Assembly (NCBI GenBank): GCA_951812755.1
Contig: OX638329.1
Location: forward strand, 2,527,339-2,591,338
Source: an uncultured Latescibacterota bacterium
Lineage (GTDB): Bacteria; Latescibacterota; UBA2968
Reading direction: 5' to 3'
Length of the DNA stretch: 64,000 nt
Positions within the stretch are counted from its first letter, which is position 1, and every line of letters begins with the position of its first letter. Positions 42,438 through 51,001 of the stretch are shown piece after piece. Below the pieces are notes generated by a model, which searched no databases, was not told the origin of the DNA, and saw only the letters and a list, made by a program, of their open reading frames with translations. Position numbers and translations under genes: made by a program.

Positions 42438-43301
42438 ATGCATGTGGGTATGCGAATCCCGCCGATGGGTCGGGAAATGGGTTTGGAAGGCATTATTCAA
42501 TGGGCATCAAAAAACGGTTTGGGATCGATTGATTTGCCCCAAGTAGATGCCGAAATTCGCAAGATGTGTGATAGTGCTGAGATTGGGATTGGCACTGTGG
42601 ATTGGGGAGCAGGTGGTGGGTTGTTGAGCAAAGATGATGGTGCTCGAGAAGAAGCTGTGTCCGCGATGAAAGCGCGCATTCAGGCGGTTGGAGAATACGG
42701 TTCAGGGGTGATTTTTTTGTGTTTGGCTCCCGATGACCGATTGCAGGCGCGGGCTGAGACATTTGAGGTGTTCAAGCAGGTCTATCCAGAGATTGTGGAA
42801 GATGCAGAAGCGCACGAGGTTTTTCTCGCCATTGAACCCTGGCCTGGCCCAGCACCAGCATACCCAAATTTGGGTTGTACGCCCGAGACTTTGCGGGCAG
42901 TTTTTGATGTTGTTCCGTCACCCAATTTGGGTATTTGTTACGATCCGTCACATTTTGCGCGCATCGGCGTTGATTACAAACGGGTGCTGATGGAGTTTGG
43001 CAGTCGGGTGCGGCATGTGCATGCAAAGGATACCGAGTTATTGGCGGATGGACTGTACGAGTTTGGTTGTTTGGGGCAATCGTTTGGCCAGCGCTACGGT
43101 TATGGTGAGGGATGGTGGCGTTATTGCATTCCCGGATGGGGCGTGGTGGATTGGAAATGGGTGATTGCGCGTCTGGAAGAATTGGGCTATGATGGGCCGC
43201 TGGCTATTGAATTGGAAGACCACCGCTACAGCGGTAGTGCCGAAAAGAATGCGGCGGGTATTTTGGCTGCGAAGAGCTATCTGGAAGATATTTTGGGATA
43301 A
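42438..43301 (+). CDS. Sugar phosphate isomerase/epimerase-like TIM-barrel protein 2
   Basis: A 287-residue TIM barrel. Ligand strands fit FLAIEPWPG (Glu), LGICYDPSHFARIG (Asp/His), VRHVHAKDTE (His), and LAIELEDHRY (Glu). ATG 42438 follows AGGAGGT; a longer frame beginning inside the barrel gene (42156) gives no family-like sequence. It is a single gene followed by a terminator. Substrate unknown, probably a sugar or inositol derivative. Confidence 0.87.
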   Translation: MHVGMRIPPMGREMGLEGIIQWASKNGLGSIDLPQVDAEIRKMCDSAEIGIGTVDWGAGGGLLSKDDGAREEAVSAMKARIQAVGEYGSGVIFLCLAPDDRLQARAETFEVFKQVYPEIVEDAEAHEVFLAIEPWPGPAPAYPNLGCTPETLRAVFDVVPSPNLGICYDPSHFARIGVDYKRVLMEFGSRVRHVHAKDTELLADGLYEFGCLGQSFGQRYGYGEGWWRYCIPGWGVVDWKWVIARLEELGYDGPLAIELEDHRYSGSAEKNAAGILAAKSYLEDILG

Positions 43302-43334
43302 ATTGATCGTGTTTATACCAATACCGAGCAAGGC

Positions 43335-43366
43335 AAAGCCCCCACAAGCGCGGGGGCTTTTTGCTT
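43335..43366. terminator. Bidirectional terminator
   Basis: AAAGCCCCC (43335-43343) pairs with GGGGGCTTT (43352-43360) around an 8-base loop, with T runs after it. It lies between the convergent TIM-barrel and sucD genes. Confidence 0.85.
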
Positions 43367-43368
43367 TT

Positions 43369-44253
43369 TTAAGTTAGGGCACGTTTCATTGTTGTGCCCA
43401 TTTCGGCTGGGCTTTCGCACACGAGAATACCCGCATCTTGAAGCGCGGCCATTTTGTCGGCGGCGGTGCCCTGTCCGCCAGAGATAATTGCGCCTGCATG
43501 CCCCATGCGCCGGCCCGGGGGCGCTGTTTGACCCGCGATAAAACTGACCACGGGTTTGTCGAAGTGCGATTTGACATAAGCGGCGGCTTCTTCTTCAGCG
43601 GTGCCGCCTATTTCCCCGATCATGATGACGGCGTCTGTATCGGGGTCGTCCTTGAAGAGCGCGAGGCAATCTGTAAAGGTTGTGCCAATGATGGGATCGC
43701 CACCAATGCCCACACACGACGATTGACCGAAACCGCTATCGGTGAGTTGTGAGACCGCTTCATAGGTGAGTGTACCGCTGCGCGAAATGACGCCGATGCG
43801 ACCTTCGCGGTGAATAGCGCCTGGCATAATGCCGATTTTGCACTTGCCCGGAGAAATCAGACCCGGACAATTGGGGCCGATCAAGCGCGTGTTTTTATCG
43901 GCCAGATAGTGTTTGGCTTTTAGCATGTCGAGGACGGGGATATTTTCGGAGATGCAAACGACCAGGGGCAGACCCGCATCGGCTGCTTCCATGATGGTGT
44001 CGGCTGCAAAGGGCGCGGGAACAAAATTGGCCGATGCCGTGGCTCCTGTTTGTTCTACGGCATCGGATACGGTGTCAAAAACCGGTATGCCATCAACGCG
44101 CTCGCCACTTTTGCCCGCGTTGACCACGCCGACGACACGAGTGCCGTATTCGACCATTTGCTGCAGATGAAATCGCGCTTCGCCACCCATTGCTCTGCTG
44201 CTGGAAAAGCTTTGGACGATTACGCGGGTGTTGTTGTCAATGAGGATGCTCAT
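43369..44253 (-). CDS. sucD: Succinate--CoA ligase subunit alpha
   Basis: A 294-residue TCA-cycle subunit carrying the CoA-binding Rossmann part ([14 protein letters not shown] near the N-terminus) and the active-site His in [34 protein letters not shown] and [13 protein letters not shown] are typical. The beta subunit sucC, often adjacent, is not in the window. rpiA is upstream on the same strand, 18 bases away. Confidence 0.93.
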   Translation of the reverse strand: MSILIDNNTRVIVQSFSSSRAMGGEARFHLQQMVEYGTRVVGVVNAGKSGERVDGIPVFDTVSDAVEQTGATASANFVPAPFAADTIMEAADAGLPLVVCISENIPVLDMLKAKHYLADKNTRLIGPNCPGLISPGKCKIGIMPGAIHREGRIGVISRSGTLTYEAVSQLTDSGFGQSSCVGIGGDPIIGTTFTDCLALFKDDPDTDAVIMIGEIGGTAEEEAAAYVKSHFDKPVVSFIAGQTAPPGRRMGHAGAIISGGQGTAADKMAALQDAGILVCESPAEMGTTMKRALT

Positions 44254-44271
44254 AAAATCTCCAGTGTTTAT

Positions 44272-44952
44272 TCACTCAAGGGTTCGTTCTTCGATTGTGC
44301 CATCTGTTTTACCGATGATGATGTGATCTGTTAGTCGAATAAAAAGGCCGCATTCGACGACGCCGCACAAGGCGTTGATTTTTTTTTCGAGTGTGGGCGG
44401 GTCGTCAATGCGACCAAAGTCGCAATCGATGATGTAATTGCCGTTGTCTGTGACAAAAGGCGTCTTGTCCTGTGCGTTGCGAAGTGTGGGGTGACAGCCC
44501 AGGTCTGCGAGCTGGCGTTGTATGGCTTGCCAGCCAAATGGGATGACCTCAACGGGCAGGGGAAAAGCTCCCAGGTGCGCCACCGGTTTGGATTCGTCGG
44601 CGACAATGATTTCCCTGTTGGATAGTGACGCGACGATTTTTTCTCGCAAAAGCGCGCCACCACCGCCTTTTATGAGGTTAAAATACGGGTCAAATTCATC
44701 TGCGCCGTCAATGGTTAAGTCTATGCGGGTGACTTTGTCGAAGTCGATGAGGGGAATATTTTCCGATTCCGCCTGAATGCGCGATTGCTCTGAGGTGGGT
44801 ATGCCACATATATCGAGTCCTTCAGCGATGCGCTGGCCGAGTTTTTGGATTGCAAAAAAGGCCGTTGATCCCGTGCCCAGACCGACGACCATGCCGTCTT
44901 CGACATATGCCGCAGCTCGTTCTCCTGCCAATTTTTTAGGATGAATTGTCAT
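44272..44952 (-). CDS. rpiA: Ribose-5-phosphate isomerase A
   Basis: A 226-residue pentose-phosphate isomerase converting ribose-5-P and ribulose-5-P. Motifs: VGLGTGSTAFFAI, TIDGADEFDPYFNLIKGGGG with the catalytic acids, and ADESKPVAHLG with the conserved Lys. ATG 44952 follows GGGAGA; the frame extends upstream to 45015, but with unrelated residues. It precedes sucD. Confidence 0.94.
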   Translation of the reverse strand: MTIHPKKLAGERAAAYVEDGMVVGLGTGSTAFFAIQKLGQRIAEGLDICGIPTSEQSRIQAESENIPLIDFDKVTRIDLTIDGADEFDPYFNLIKGGGGALLREKIVASLSNREIIVADESKPVAHLGAFPLPVEVIPFGWQAIQRQLADLGCHPTLRNAQDKTPFVTDNGNYIIDCDFGRIDDPPTLEKKINALCGVVECGLFIRLTDHIIIGKTDGTIEERTLE

Positions 44953-45124
44953 GGCTCTCCCATTTCGAATGATGAAAACAAGCGAAAAGATAAATGTAAG
45001 ACAATGATTTGGCAATGATTTTGACCCAGAGAGACAGGCACGGTATTTTTTTATTTATTTTTTTTAAAAATTGTCATACTCTATCAAACAGATAGGACAA
45101 ATATAATTAAATTCGGAGAAAAAT

Positions 45125-45961
45125 ATGGCTTATCGCACACTGGAAGATTTTTTTGGTGATATTGTGGGGAAAGCGCGTCGGGGACAGGGGATTTCGGAAT
45201 CGGAGTTGGCGCAACAGGTGGGGCTAAGTGTTCGACAAATTGAGCAAATAGAATCGTACGATCTGACACCTGATGATCAGGCCATTTATCGACTTGCAGA
45301 CGCGCTGCATCTCGATGGCGAAAAATTGGCGGAAGTGGCGCGTGGATGGGTGCCAGCGCAGGGCAATGCGGTGTTTGAAGACGAGGCCATGCGGGTTGAC
45401 CGATTGATTCTCGATGCGGGTATGACGGTGAATTGTTACGTGCTTATATGCAAGGTATCGGGCAAAGGGGCTGTGATTGATCCCGGCGGGCAGGCGCAGT
45501 TGATTTTGGATGCTATTGTCGATATACAGGTAACGCACATTTTGCTCACACATGGACACGGCGATCACGTTGGGGCACTCGAAGTAGTTGCCGATGCGAC
45601 ACAGGCGCAGGTATGCGGTTGCGAGCGCGATTTTGCGTTGATGGGCAGGCGCAGCCAGCGGGTGACTGAGCGCGTGGATGAGGGGTGGCAAACAGCGATT
45701 GGAGAACTCGGTATTGATACGGTGAGTTTGCCCGGGCACACGGGTGGTGGCATTGGGTATTATACTGCACCCGTATTTTTTTCGGGCGATGCGCTATTTG
45801 CGGGTTCTTTGGGAGGGGCGAGGGGAGATGCCTACCGCGGGCAAATTCAGGCCGTGCATGCAAAGGTACTTTCTCTGCCAAGGGAAACGACTATTTTCCC
45901 CGGTCATGGTCCGATTACGTCTGTAGCACAGGAGTTGGCGCACAATCCCTATTTTGTTTGA
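45125..45961 (+). CDS. HTH-domain and metallo-beta-lactamase-fold fusion
   Basis: A 278-residue fusion. N-terminal Cro/C1-type helix-turn-helix (about 24-72, SESELAQQVGLSVRQIEQIE) is joined to a metallo-beta-lactamase (glyoxalase II-like) hydrolase: LLTHGHGDHVGAL, the later LPGHTGGG, FFSGDALF and IFPGHGP ligands. It is likely a cytoplasmic hydrolase coupled to DNA or protein recognition; this combination is uncommon. ATG 45125 follows GGAG. The substrate is unknown. Confidence 0.85.
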   Translation: MAYRTLEDFFGDIVGKARRGQGISESELAQQVGLSVRQIEQIESYDLTPDDQAIYRLADALHLDGEKLAEVARGWVPAQGNAVFEDEAMRVDRLILDAGMTVNCYVLICKVSGKGAVIDPGGQAQLILDAIVDIQVTHILLTHGHGDHVGALEVVADATQAQVCGCERDFALMGRRSQRVTERVDEGWQTAIGELGIDTVSLPGHTGGGIGYYTAPVFFSGDALFAGSLGGARGDAYRGQIQAVHAKVLSLPRETTIFPGHGPITSVAQELAHNPYFV

Positions 45962-45979
45962 GATGGATCCGAGACCTTT

Positions 45980-46177
45980 TTATTCTTTTTCGGATGCCTG
46001 GGTTTCAACCCATTGTCCAATGGCCTGACGAATGGATTCGACTGCGGCTTTTTTGCGCTCAAGGCGGTCAATATGCGCGCGTAGCTGATCGATTTGGGCG
46101 TTGAGGTCCTGAAGTTCTCCACTTGCTGCTTCAAGTGCTTGTTGATACAGAGGTTCGCTATGGGTTGGTTCTGCCAT
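45980..46177 (-). CDS. Small coiled-coil protein
   Basis: A 65-residue hydrophilic protein with heptad-like spacing (LNAQIDQLRAHIDRLERKKA), so a short coiled coil is likely. No family is recognised. ATG 46177 follows AAGGAGC (46182-46188), which supports translation. It stands alone, convergent with the HTH-metallo-beta-lactamase gene. Confidence 0.65.
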   Translation of the reverse strand: MAEPTHSEPLYQQALEAASGELQDLNAQIDQLRAHIDRLERKKAAVESIRQAIGQWVETQASEKE

Positions 46178-46524
46178 GAATTAGGCTCCTTGTAATAAAA
46201 AATGAAATATGCGATCCATCTAAACATAACCTGTGTGGCCTTGCGCCGTCAAGCGCGAAAAAGTCCGCTCGCGGTTGATTCGACAAAGTGGTGTATATTT
46301 TTTTTAATCCGTTACAATTTATTACAATTTTCATGGGAACGAAGTGGCCCAGCCGGTTGTTTAATGCTATAAGTTACAGATTCTTAGAGATATGCAACTT
46401 TCTTTTTATTCGCGCATTAAAAAAGAAGACAGTAAATTCTAATGCATAGCAAGAGTTAGGTGTATGTCAACGCTGTCTCACAATAATATTTCTCACTGTT
46501 GATTTCGTTGCAAAGGAGCTAAAC
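46178..46524. other. Intergenic gap upstream of the PD40 barrel gene
   Basis: A 347-base AT-rich gap containing the promoter region of the next gene and that of the small coiled-coil gene. I see no hairpin, repeat or convincing -35/-10 pair. Confidence 0.4.
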
Positions 46525-49500
46525 ATGGCTCGGTGGTGTTTTTTCACGCGAAGCGCAATATTCGTCCTCATTTTGGGGGTTTCAGCCTCTGCGTTCGGAC
46601 AGGAATATTTTGGTAAAAATAAGGTCAATTACAGCCAGTATGGGTGGCATTATATCGACAGTGAACATTTCACGATTTATTTTGACAAGGGTTCGCTGGG
46701 TCTGGCCGAGTTTGTTGCCAAAGAAGCCGAAAGATCTTTGGTACACATTGAAAAAACCCTGAAATATACGCTGAAGGATCGCTATCCCATTGTTATTTAC
46801 AATTCTCACAATGGATTTTCAGTGTCCAATATTACCAGTGGGGAACAGTCTGAGTTTACGGGTGGGTTTACCGAGTTCGCACAGGGGCGCGTAGTGATTC
46901 CCTTTACGGGGTCTTATGGGGATTTGCAGCACGTCATTCATCACGAGTTGGTTCACGCCGTTACGATTGAGTTGTGGACCGGTGGTGGCTGGTTGGGATC
47001 TCTGGTTTCGCAAACCTCGACATTGCCTCCGCTGTGGATTGCCGAGGGCATTGCCGAGTACGTGTCTCGATATGGCTGGCACAAAGAGCACGACAATTTT
47101 ATGCGCGATGCAACCATTACCGGATATGTGCCGACTATCGAAATGATGTCTATGAGTTATTTTGCCTATCCCGGGGGCAACTCGGTTTTTTATATGATCG
47201 AACAGGAATACGGGAAGGACAAGGTGGCGTCCTTTATCTCCTCTTTCCGCACGGCCAAAAATCCCGATAAGGCACTCAAAGCATCTCTGGGATTTGGGAT
47301 GAAGGAATTGGAAGAAAAATATCAATTGTGGCTCAAGCGACAATACTGGAATGAGATTAATTTGCGCCATACGCCCAAAGAGATGGCAACAAATTTGACG
47401 GAGCGCGAAGATAGGCGTTCGGCGTATAATTTAGCTGCTGCGTTATCACCACAAGGCGACAAGGTCGCGTATTTGACCGACCGAAATGGCACGTTTGATA
47501 TTTATTTAATGTCGGCGATTGACGGCAAAGACCTGGGGCGTTTGGTCGAGGGACAAAAGTCATCTGATTTTGAGTCGATGTTTGTTTTGCGGCCCGGATT
47601 TACCTGGTCACCAGATGGCCGGCATATTGCATTTGCCGCCAAATCAAATAATAAGAACACCCTGTATATCCTCGATGTTAAAAAGAAGCAGATTCGCAAG
47701 CGATTTAAGTTTGATCTCGACGGGCTGTTTGAACCCACTTGGTCGCCCGATGGAGAAAAAATTGCCATCGCGGGTATTAAAGATGGCTGGTCCGATATCT
47801 ATGTGGTCGATTTGAACGACGAGTCGCTTACGCGGCTTACAAATGATCCCTATGACGAGCGGCATCTGGATTGGTCGCCCGATGGCACGTGGATCGCCGT
47901 GAGTTCTGATCGTCCCGATACCCATTTGAAGTTTAGCGGCGGGAAGGATTTTGCTTTCGGTCAGTACGATATTTTTCTTGTGCGTGCAGATGGCTCTGAG
48001 ATGCGCCGCATTGTTGCGTCTGAAGACGCCGAAGATTCGCATCCCGTGTGGGGTGCCGATAGCAAACACATTGCCTTTGTTTCCGACCGCACGGGTGTAG
48101 GCAATATCTATATTGCCAATGTTGACAGTACGCAGGAGATATATCCCATTACCAATTTGCTATCGGGAGCGCAATATATCGATTGGTCAGCCGATGGCAA
48201 AAAGATCGTGTTCAATGCGTTTCACAAGGGTGCCCTGGATATATTTGTGATGCGAGATCCACTCGTACAGCGAAAAGAAATGGCGGATTTGCCGCGTACC
48301 CGGTTTGTCAAGCGCCTTGCCGGCGAAGATGAAAAGATGTTTGTCGAGTTGCAAAAAGAAAAATATGAGAGCCGCAAGATAGCCAAAGTAGAAGCCGACA
48401 GCACCGCGGTCGATTCAACAGCAGAAAAAACAGAGAAAAAAGTGGCGCAGTGGATTTCCGATCAGGAAGCACTTGCAGCAGCAGAGAGTGCGCCTGCCGA
48501 TAGCACGGCTGAGATCGATACCACACATCCGGTCGCAGGTAGTCCAGAAATGGTCGATACAGGTAAACAAGGGGTGAAAAATTGGGGTGAAAAGGAATTT
48601 CAGGTTAAAAAGTACAAGCTGAAATTCAAACCCGAACTGTTTGGTGCTCAGGCGGGATTTGATACGTTCTATGGTGTGAGCAGCTCTATCGTATTGTCTA
48701 TGAGTGATGTGATGGGCGATCACCGCGCCACATTGGTGACGAGTTTGAATTTTTCGCTTAAAGACAGCGATTTTCTGCTCGCTTATGCCTATTTGAAGAA
48801 TCGCACGAATTACGGTTCACAGCTTTTTCACACGCGGTTCTTCTTTTTTGATAATACAGGTCGTTTGACTGCGGATCGATATTACGGGCTTGCCGGGATG
48901 CTCGAGCGACCGTTTAATCGGTTTGCCCGTTTAGAGCTCAGTACGCGTTTTGTATCTATTGATCGCGAAGAGGTGATTACTGATATTAATAACAATTATT
49001 TGTACCAGCCGGGCTTTCGCGGTGTTGGGCGGTTTACGAGCCAATTTATCGACCGTCGTCGGGCGGCTATCGGCGAAGTGGCTCTGGTGGGCGATAGCGC
49101 GCTGTACAGTTTGTTTGGCGCGGTAGATGGGCATCGCTATCGGTTGAATTTTGAAGGTTCTGGTGTGGGCATGAAATTTGCCACATTTACGCTGGATTAT
49201 CGCAAATATATGCGGTTGTTAAACGAATATACCTTTGCCATCCGAATGTCTGGCGGGACGAGTTATGGCCCCAACAGAACCGTATTTTTCGTGGGCGGTG
49301 TGAACAATCCAGTTAATCCGACATTTTCAACCATTGCCAGTGTGGATCAGAGTCGCGTGTTTTTCTCCTCTTATGTCTGGCCCCTGCGCGGTGCGAGATT
49401 GCTCGAAATGGCGGGTGATTCTTATGTGCTGGCCAATGTCGCATTCCGGTTCCCGCTCATTCGACAATTGGCCATGGGCTGGCCCTTGCCATTTTTCTTC

Positions 49501-49791
49501 CAGAATGTACAGGGTGAATTGTTCTTTGACATCGGGGGAGCGTTTGACCGCGTTAATTGGAGAGATGGATGGGTCTCTCGAGATGGAGGGTTTGAGCTCA
49601 ATACGCCGCAAAACTATAATACGGCGGAAATCCGGAAAACAAAACCGCAGATAGCCGCTGGGTATGGGTTTGGCGTGCGGGTAAATTTGGGCTATTTCCT
49701 GTTCCGATACGATCTGGCATGGCCCACGGATCTCGCCGAAACATACCATCCACACCAGTATTTCTCAATTGATTTTACGGGCTTGTTCTAA
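46525..49791 (+). CDS. Surface protein: peptidase-MA-like domain, PD40 propeller and outer-membrane barrel
   Basis: A 1088-residue protein. After a signal peptide (IFVLILGVSASAFGQ) comes a peptidase-MA-like domain with HHELVHAVTIE (HExxH, about residue 139) and IAEGIAEYVS as the third ligand. A TolB-type PD40 propeller follows (about 290-590, repeats like TWSPDGRHIAFAA and DWSPDGTWIAVSS). A charged linker leads to a C-terminal barrel ending IDFTGLF, like BamA/TamA-type outer-membrane proteins. ATG 46525 follows AAAGGAG. It may process or bind proteins at the cell surface. This layout is known in FCB-group genomes; the function is not settled. Confidence 0.85.
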   Translation: MARWCFFTRSAIFVLILGVSASAFGQEYFGKNKVNYSQYGWHYIDSEHFTIYFDKGSLGLAEFVAKEAERSLVHIEKTLKYTLKDRYPIVIYNSHNGFSVSNITSGEQSEFTGGFTEFAQGRVVIPFTGSYGDLQHVIHHELVHAVTIELWTGGGWLGSLVSQTSTLPPLWIAEGIAEYVSRYGWHKEHDNFMRDATITGYVPTIEMMSMSYFAYPGGNSVFYMIEQEYGKDKVASFISSFRTAKNPDKALKASLGFGMKELEEKYQLWLKRQYWNEINLRHTPKEMATNLTEREDRRSAYNLAAALSPQGDKVAYLTDRNGTFDIYLMSAIDGKDLGRLVEGQKSSDFESMFVLRPGFTWSPDGRHIAFAAKSNNKNTLYILDVKKKQIRKRFKFDLDGLFEPTWSPDGEKIAIAGIKDGWSDIYVVDLNDESLTRLTNDPYDERHLDWSPDGTWIAVSSDRPDTHLKFSGGKDFAFGQYDIFLVRADGSEMRRIVASEDAEDSHPVWGADSKHIAFVSDRTGVGNIYIANVDSTQEIYPITNLLSGAQYIDWSADGKKIVFNAFHKGALDIFVMRDPLVQRKEMADLPRTRFVKRLAGEDEKMFVELQKEKYESRKIAKVEADSTAVDSTAEKTEKKVAQWISDQEALAAAESAPADSTAEIDTTHPVAGSPEMVDTGKQGVKNWGEKEFQVKKYKLKFKPELFGAQAGFDTFYGVSSSIVLSMSDVMGDHRATLVTSLNFSLKDSDFLLAYAYLKNRTNYGSQLFHTRFFFFDNTGRLTADRYYGLAGMLERPFNRFARLELSTRFVSIDREEVITDINNNYLYQPGFRGVGRFTSQFIDRRRAAIGEVALVGDSALYSLFGAVDGHRYRLNFEGSGVGMKFATFTLDYRKYMRLLNEYTFAIRMSGGTSYGPNRTVFFVGGVNNPVNPTFSTIASVDQSRVFFSSYVWPLRGARLLEMAGDSYVLANVAFRFPLIRQLAMGWPLPFFFQNVQGELFFDIGGAFDRVNWRDGWVSRDGGFELNTPQNYNTAEIRKTKPQIAAGYGFGVRVNLGYFLFRYDLAWPTDLAETYHPHQYFSIDFTGLF

Positions 49792-49795
49792 TCCG

Positions 49796-49820
49796 CAGAT
49801 GGACGCAGATGGACGCAGAT
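49796..49820. repeat. GCAGATGGAC-type short direct repeats
   Basis: GCAGATG-GAC units are repeated two and a half times just after the barrel gene stop. A related GCAGATGAAC pair lies at 11204-11221. Such dispersed 10-base-unit repeats are common intergenic elements. Confidence 0.6.
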
Positions 49821-49997
49821 AAAACGCGAGATTAAGTGTAGGGGCGGTGGGGTGCCAGCGACCATCCATTGAAAACTAATGAGGAGAGGCGTGATGTACG
49901 TCTCTCCTTTTTTTATCAGGTTGCTGGATGGTGATTTTTTGTGTATTATTGAAGGGGTCAAAACGCGAGTTAAAATTTGAACAAAATGAGGTGCATC

Positions 49998-50573
49998 ATG
50001 GCAGTTGAAATCCAACGAACAGTTGAAACTCGGCACTGGCAATTTACGGTTGCGGATTTTATGCGTATGGGAGAGGCCGGGATTCTTTCTGAAGACGATC
50101 GGGTTGAACTTATTGATGGGGAGGTGCGTGCGATGAGTCCTGTTGGACCAACACATGGGTCTGTTATCAATCGACTGACTGCATTTTTTGTGCCGATGTT
50201 TATTGAAAAAGCCATTGTCAGTATTCAAAATCCCGTTCAGTTGAACGACTTTACCGAACCCTTGCCCGATGTCACTGTTTTGCGCTATCAGAAAGATTTT
50301 TACGCCATAGATCATCCAGGTCCAGGCGATGTGTTGTTGTTGATTGAAGTTGCAGACTCTTCGTTGCGTTATGGTCGCGGTGAAAAGCAGTGGCGTTACG
50401 CACAGGCGGGCATTCCCGAATACTGGGTGGTCGATATTGTTGGAAGGCGTGTATTTCAATATGTCGATCCCGAAGATACCGGCTATCGCACCGAAAGGGT
50501 TTTTGGTGAGGACGATGTTATTGACTGTGCTTTCGCTCCTGATGTATCGCTTCTCGTGAGTGAGATTTTTTGA
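49998..50573 (+). CDS. Uma2 family putative endonuclease 2
   Basis: A 191-residue Uma2 protein: DRVELIDGEVRAMSPVGPTH, PLPDVTVLRYQ with the acidic residue, LLLIEVADSS and KQWRYAQAGIPEYWVVDI. It is a more canonical Uma2 than the copy at 26159, and the two are only distantly alike. ATG 49998 follows GAGGTG; a longer frame adds seven residues. Role unknown. Confidence 0.9.
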   Translation: MAVEIQRTVETRHWQFTVADFMRMGEAGILSEDDRVELIDGEVRAMSPVGPTHGSVINRLTAFFVPMFIEKAIVSIQNPVQLNDFTEPLPDVTVLRYQKDFYAIDHPGPGDVLLLIEVADSSLRYGRGEKQWRYAQAGIPEYWVVDIVGRRVFQYVDPEDTGYRTERVFGEDDVIDCAFAPDVSLLVSEIF

Positions 50574-50665
50574 TCTCTGCCTTAATCCGCGAAATCCTTT
50601 AATCCGTTGAACTGGCTTGGGAGACAGCCAGTTGTACACCATTGCATCCGTGATCGGGGTTTGTT

Positions 50666-50980
50666 ATGGCAGCAAAAGAATATTACATGGCGGGGTTGGG
50701 TAAGTTGGGAACTGGAGATATGGAAGGCGCGATTGTCGAATTTGAAAAGGCTGTATCCGACGATGCTTCGTTTTACATGGCGCATCTGGGATGGGCACAG
50801 GCACTGGATCGACAGGGGAAGATTGACGAGGCGATTGAACAGGTCAATCTCGCTTTGCAAATTGTTCCCGATGAGGCACTGGCACATACGAGTCTGTCGC
50901 GCTTGTATCAGCAGAAAGGGATGATTGAAGAGGCTGAAGAGGAAATGGCTATTTCTCAAAAACTCTCTCAAAATATTTAA
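50666..50980 (+). CDS. Small TPR-repeat protein
   Basis: A 104-residue protein with about two to three tetratricopeptide repeats (GDMEGAIVEFEKAVSDDASF, then LGWAQALDRQGKIDEAI and similar). It lacks a signal peptide. It begins at ATG 50666 and ends 3 bases before the GWxTD gene frame, so it probably co-transcribes with it. It likely mediates protein contacts. Confidence 0.8.
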   Translation: MAAKEYYMAGLGKLGTGDMEGAIVEFEKAVSDDASFYMAHLGWAQALDRQGKIDEAIEQVNLALQIVPDEALAHTSLSRLYQQKGMIEEAEEEMAISQKLSQNI

Positions 50981-51001
50981 AAAATGGTGCATGTACTGGA
51001 A

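Noticed and set aside
42156-43301. A 381-residue version of the TIM-barrel gene
   Set aside because: Its first 94 codons overlap the barrel gene in another frame; ATG 42438 has AGGAGGT and a family-like N-terminus.
45071-45107. Promoter TTGTCA/TATAAT before the HTH-hydrolase gene
   Set aside because: The spacer is 25 bases, too long for a standard sigma-70 promoter.
45967-45995. Terminator between the HTH-hydrolase gene and the coiled-coil gene
   Set aside because: The stem is only six bases (ATCCGA/TCGGAT) with a long loop, and it overlaps the minus-strand coding end.
48308-48723. Minus-strand ORFs within the PD40 barrel gene
   Set aside because: They are antisense shadows of a clear coding sequence.
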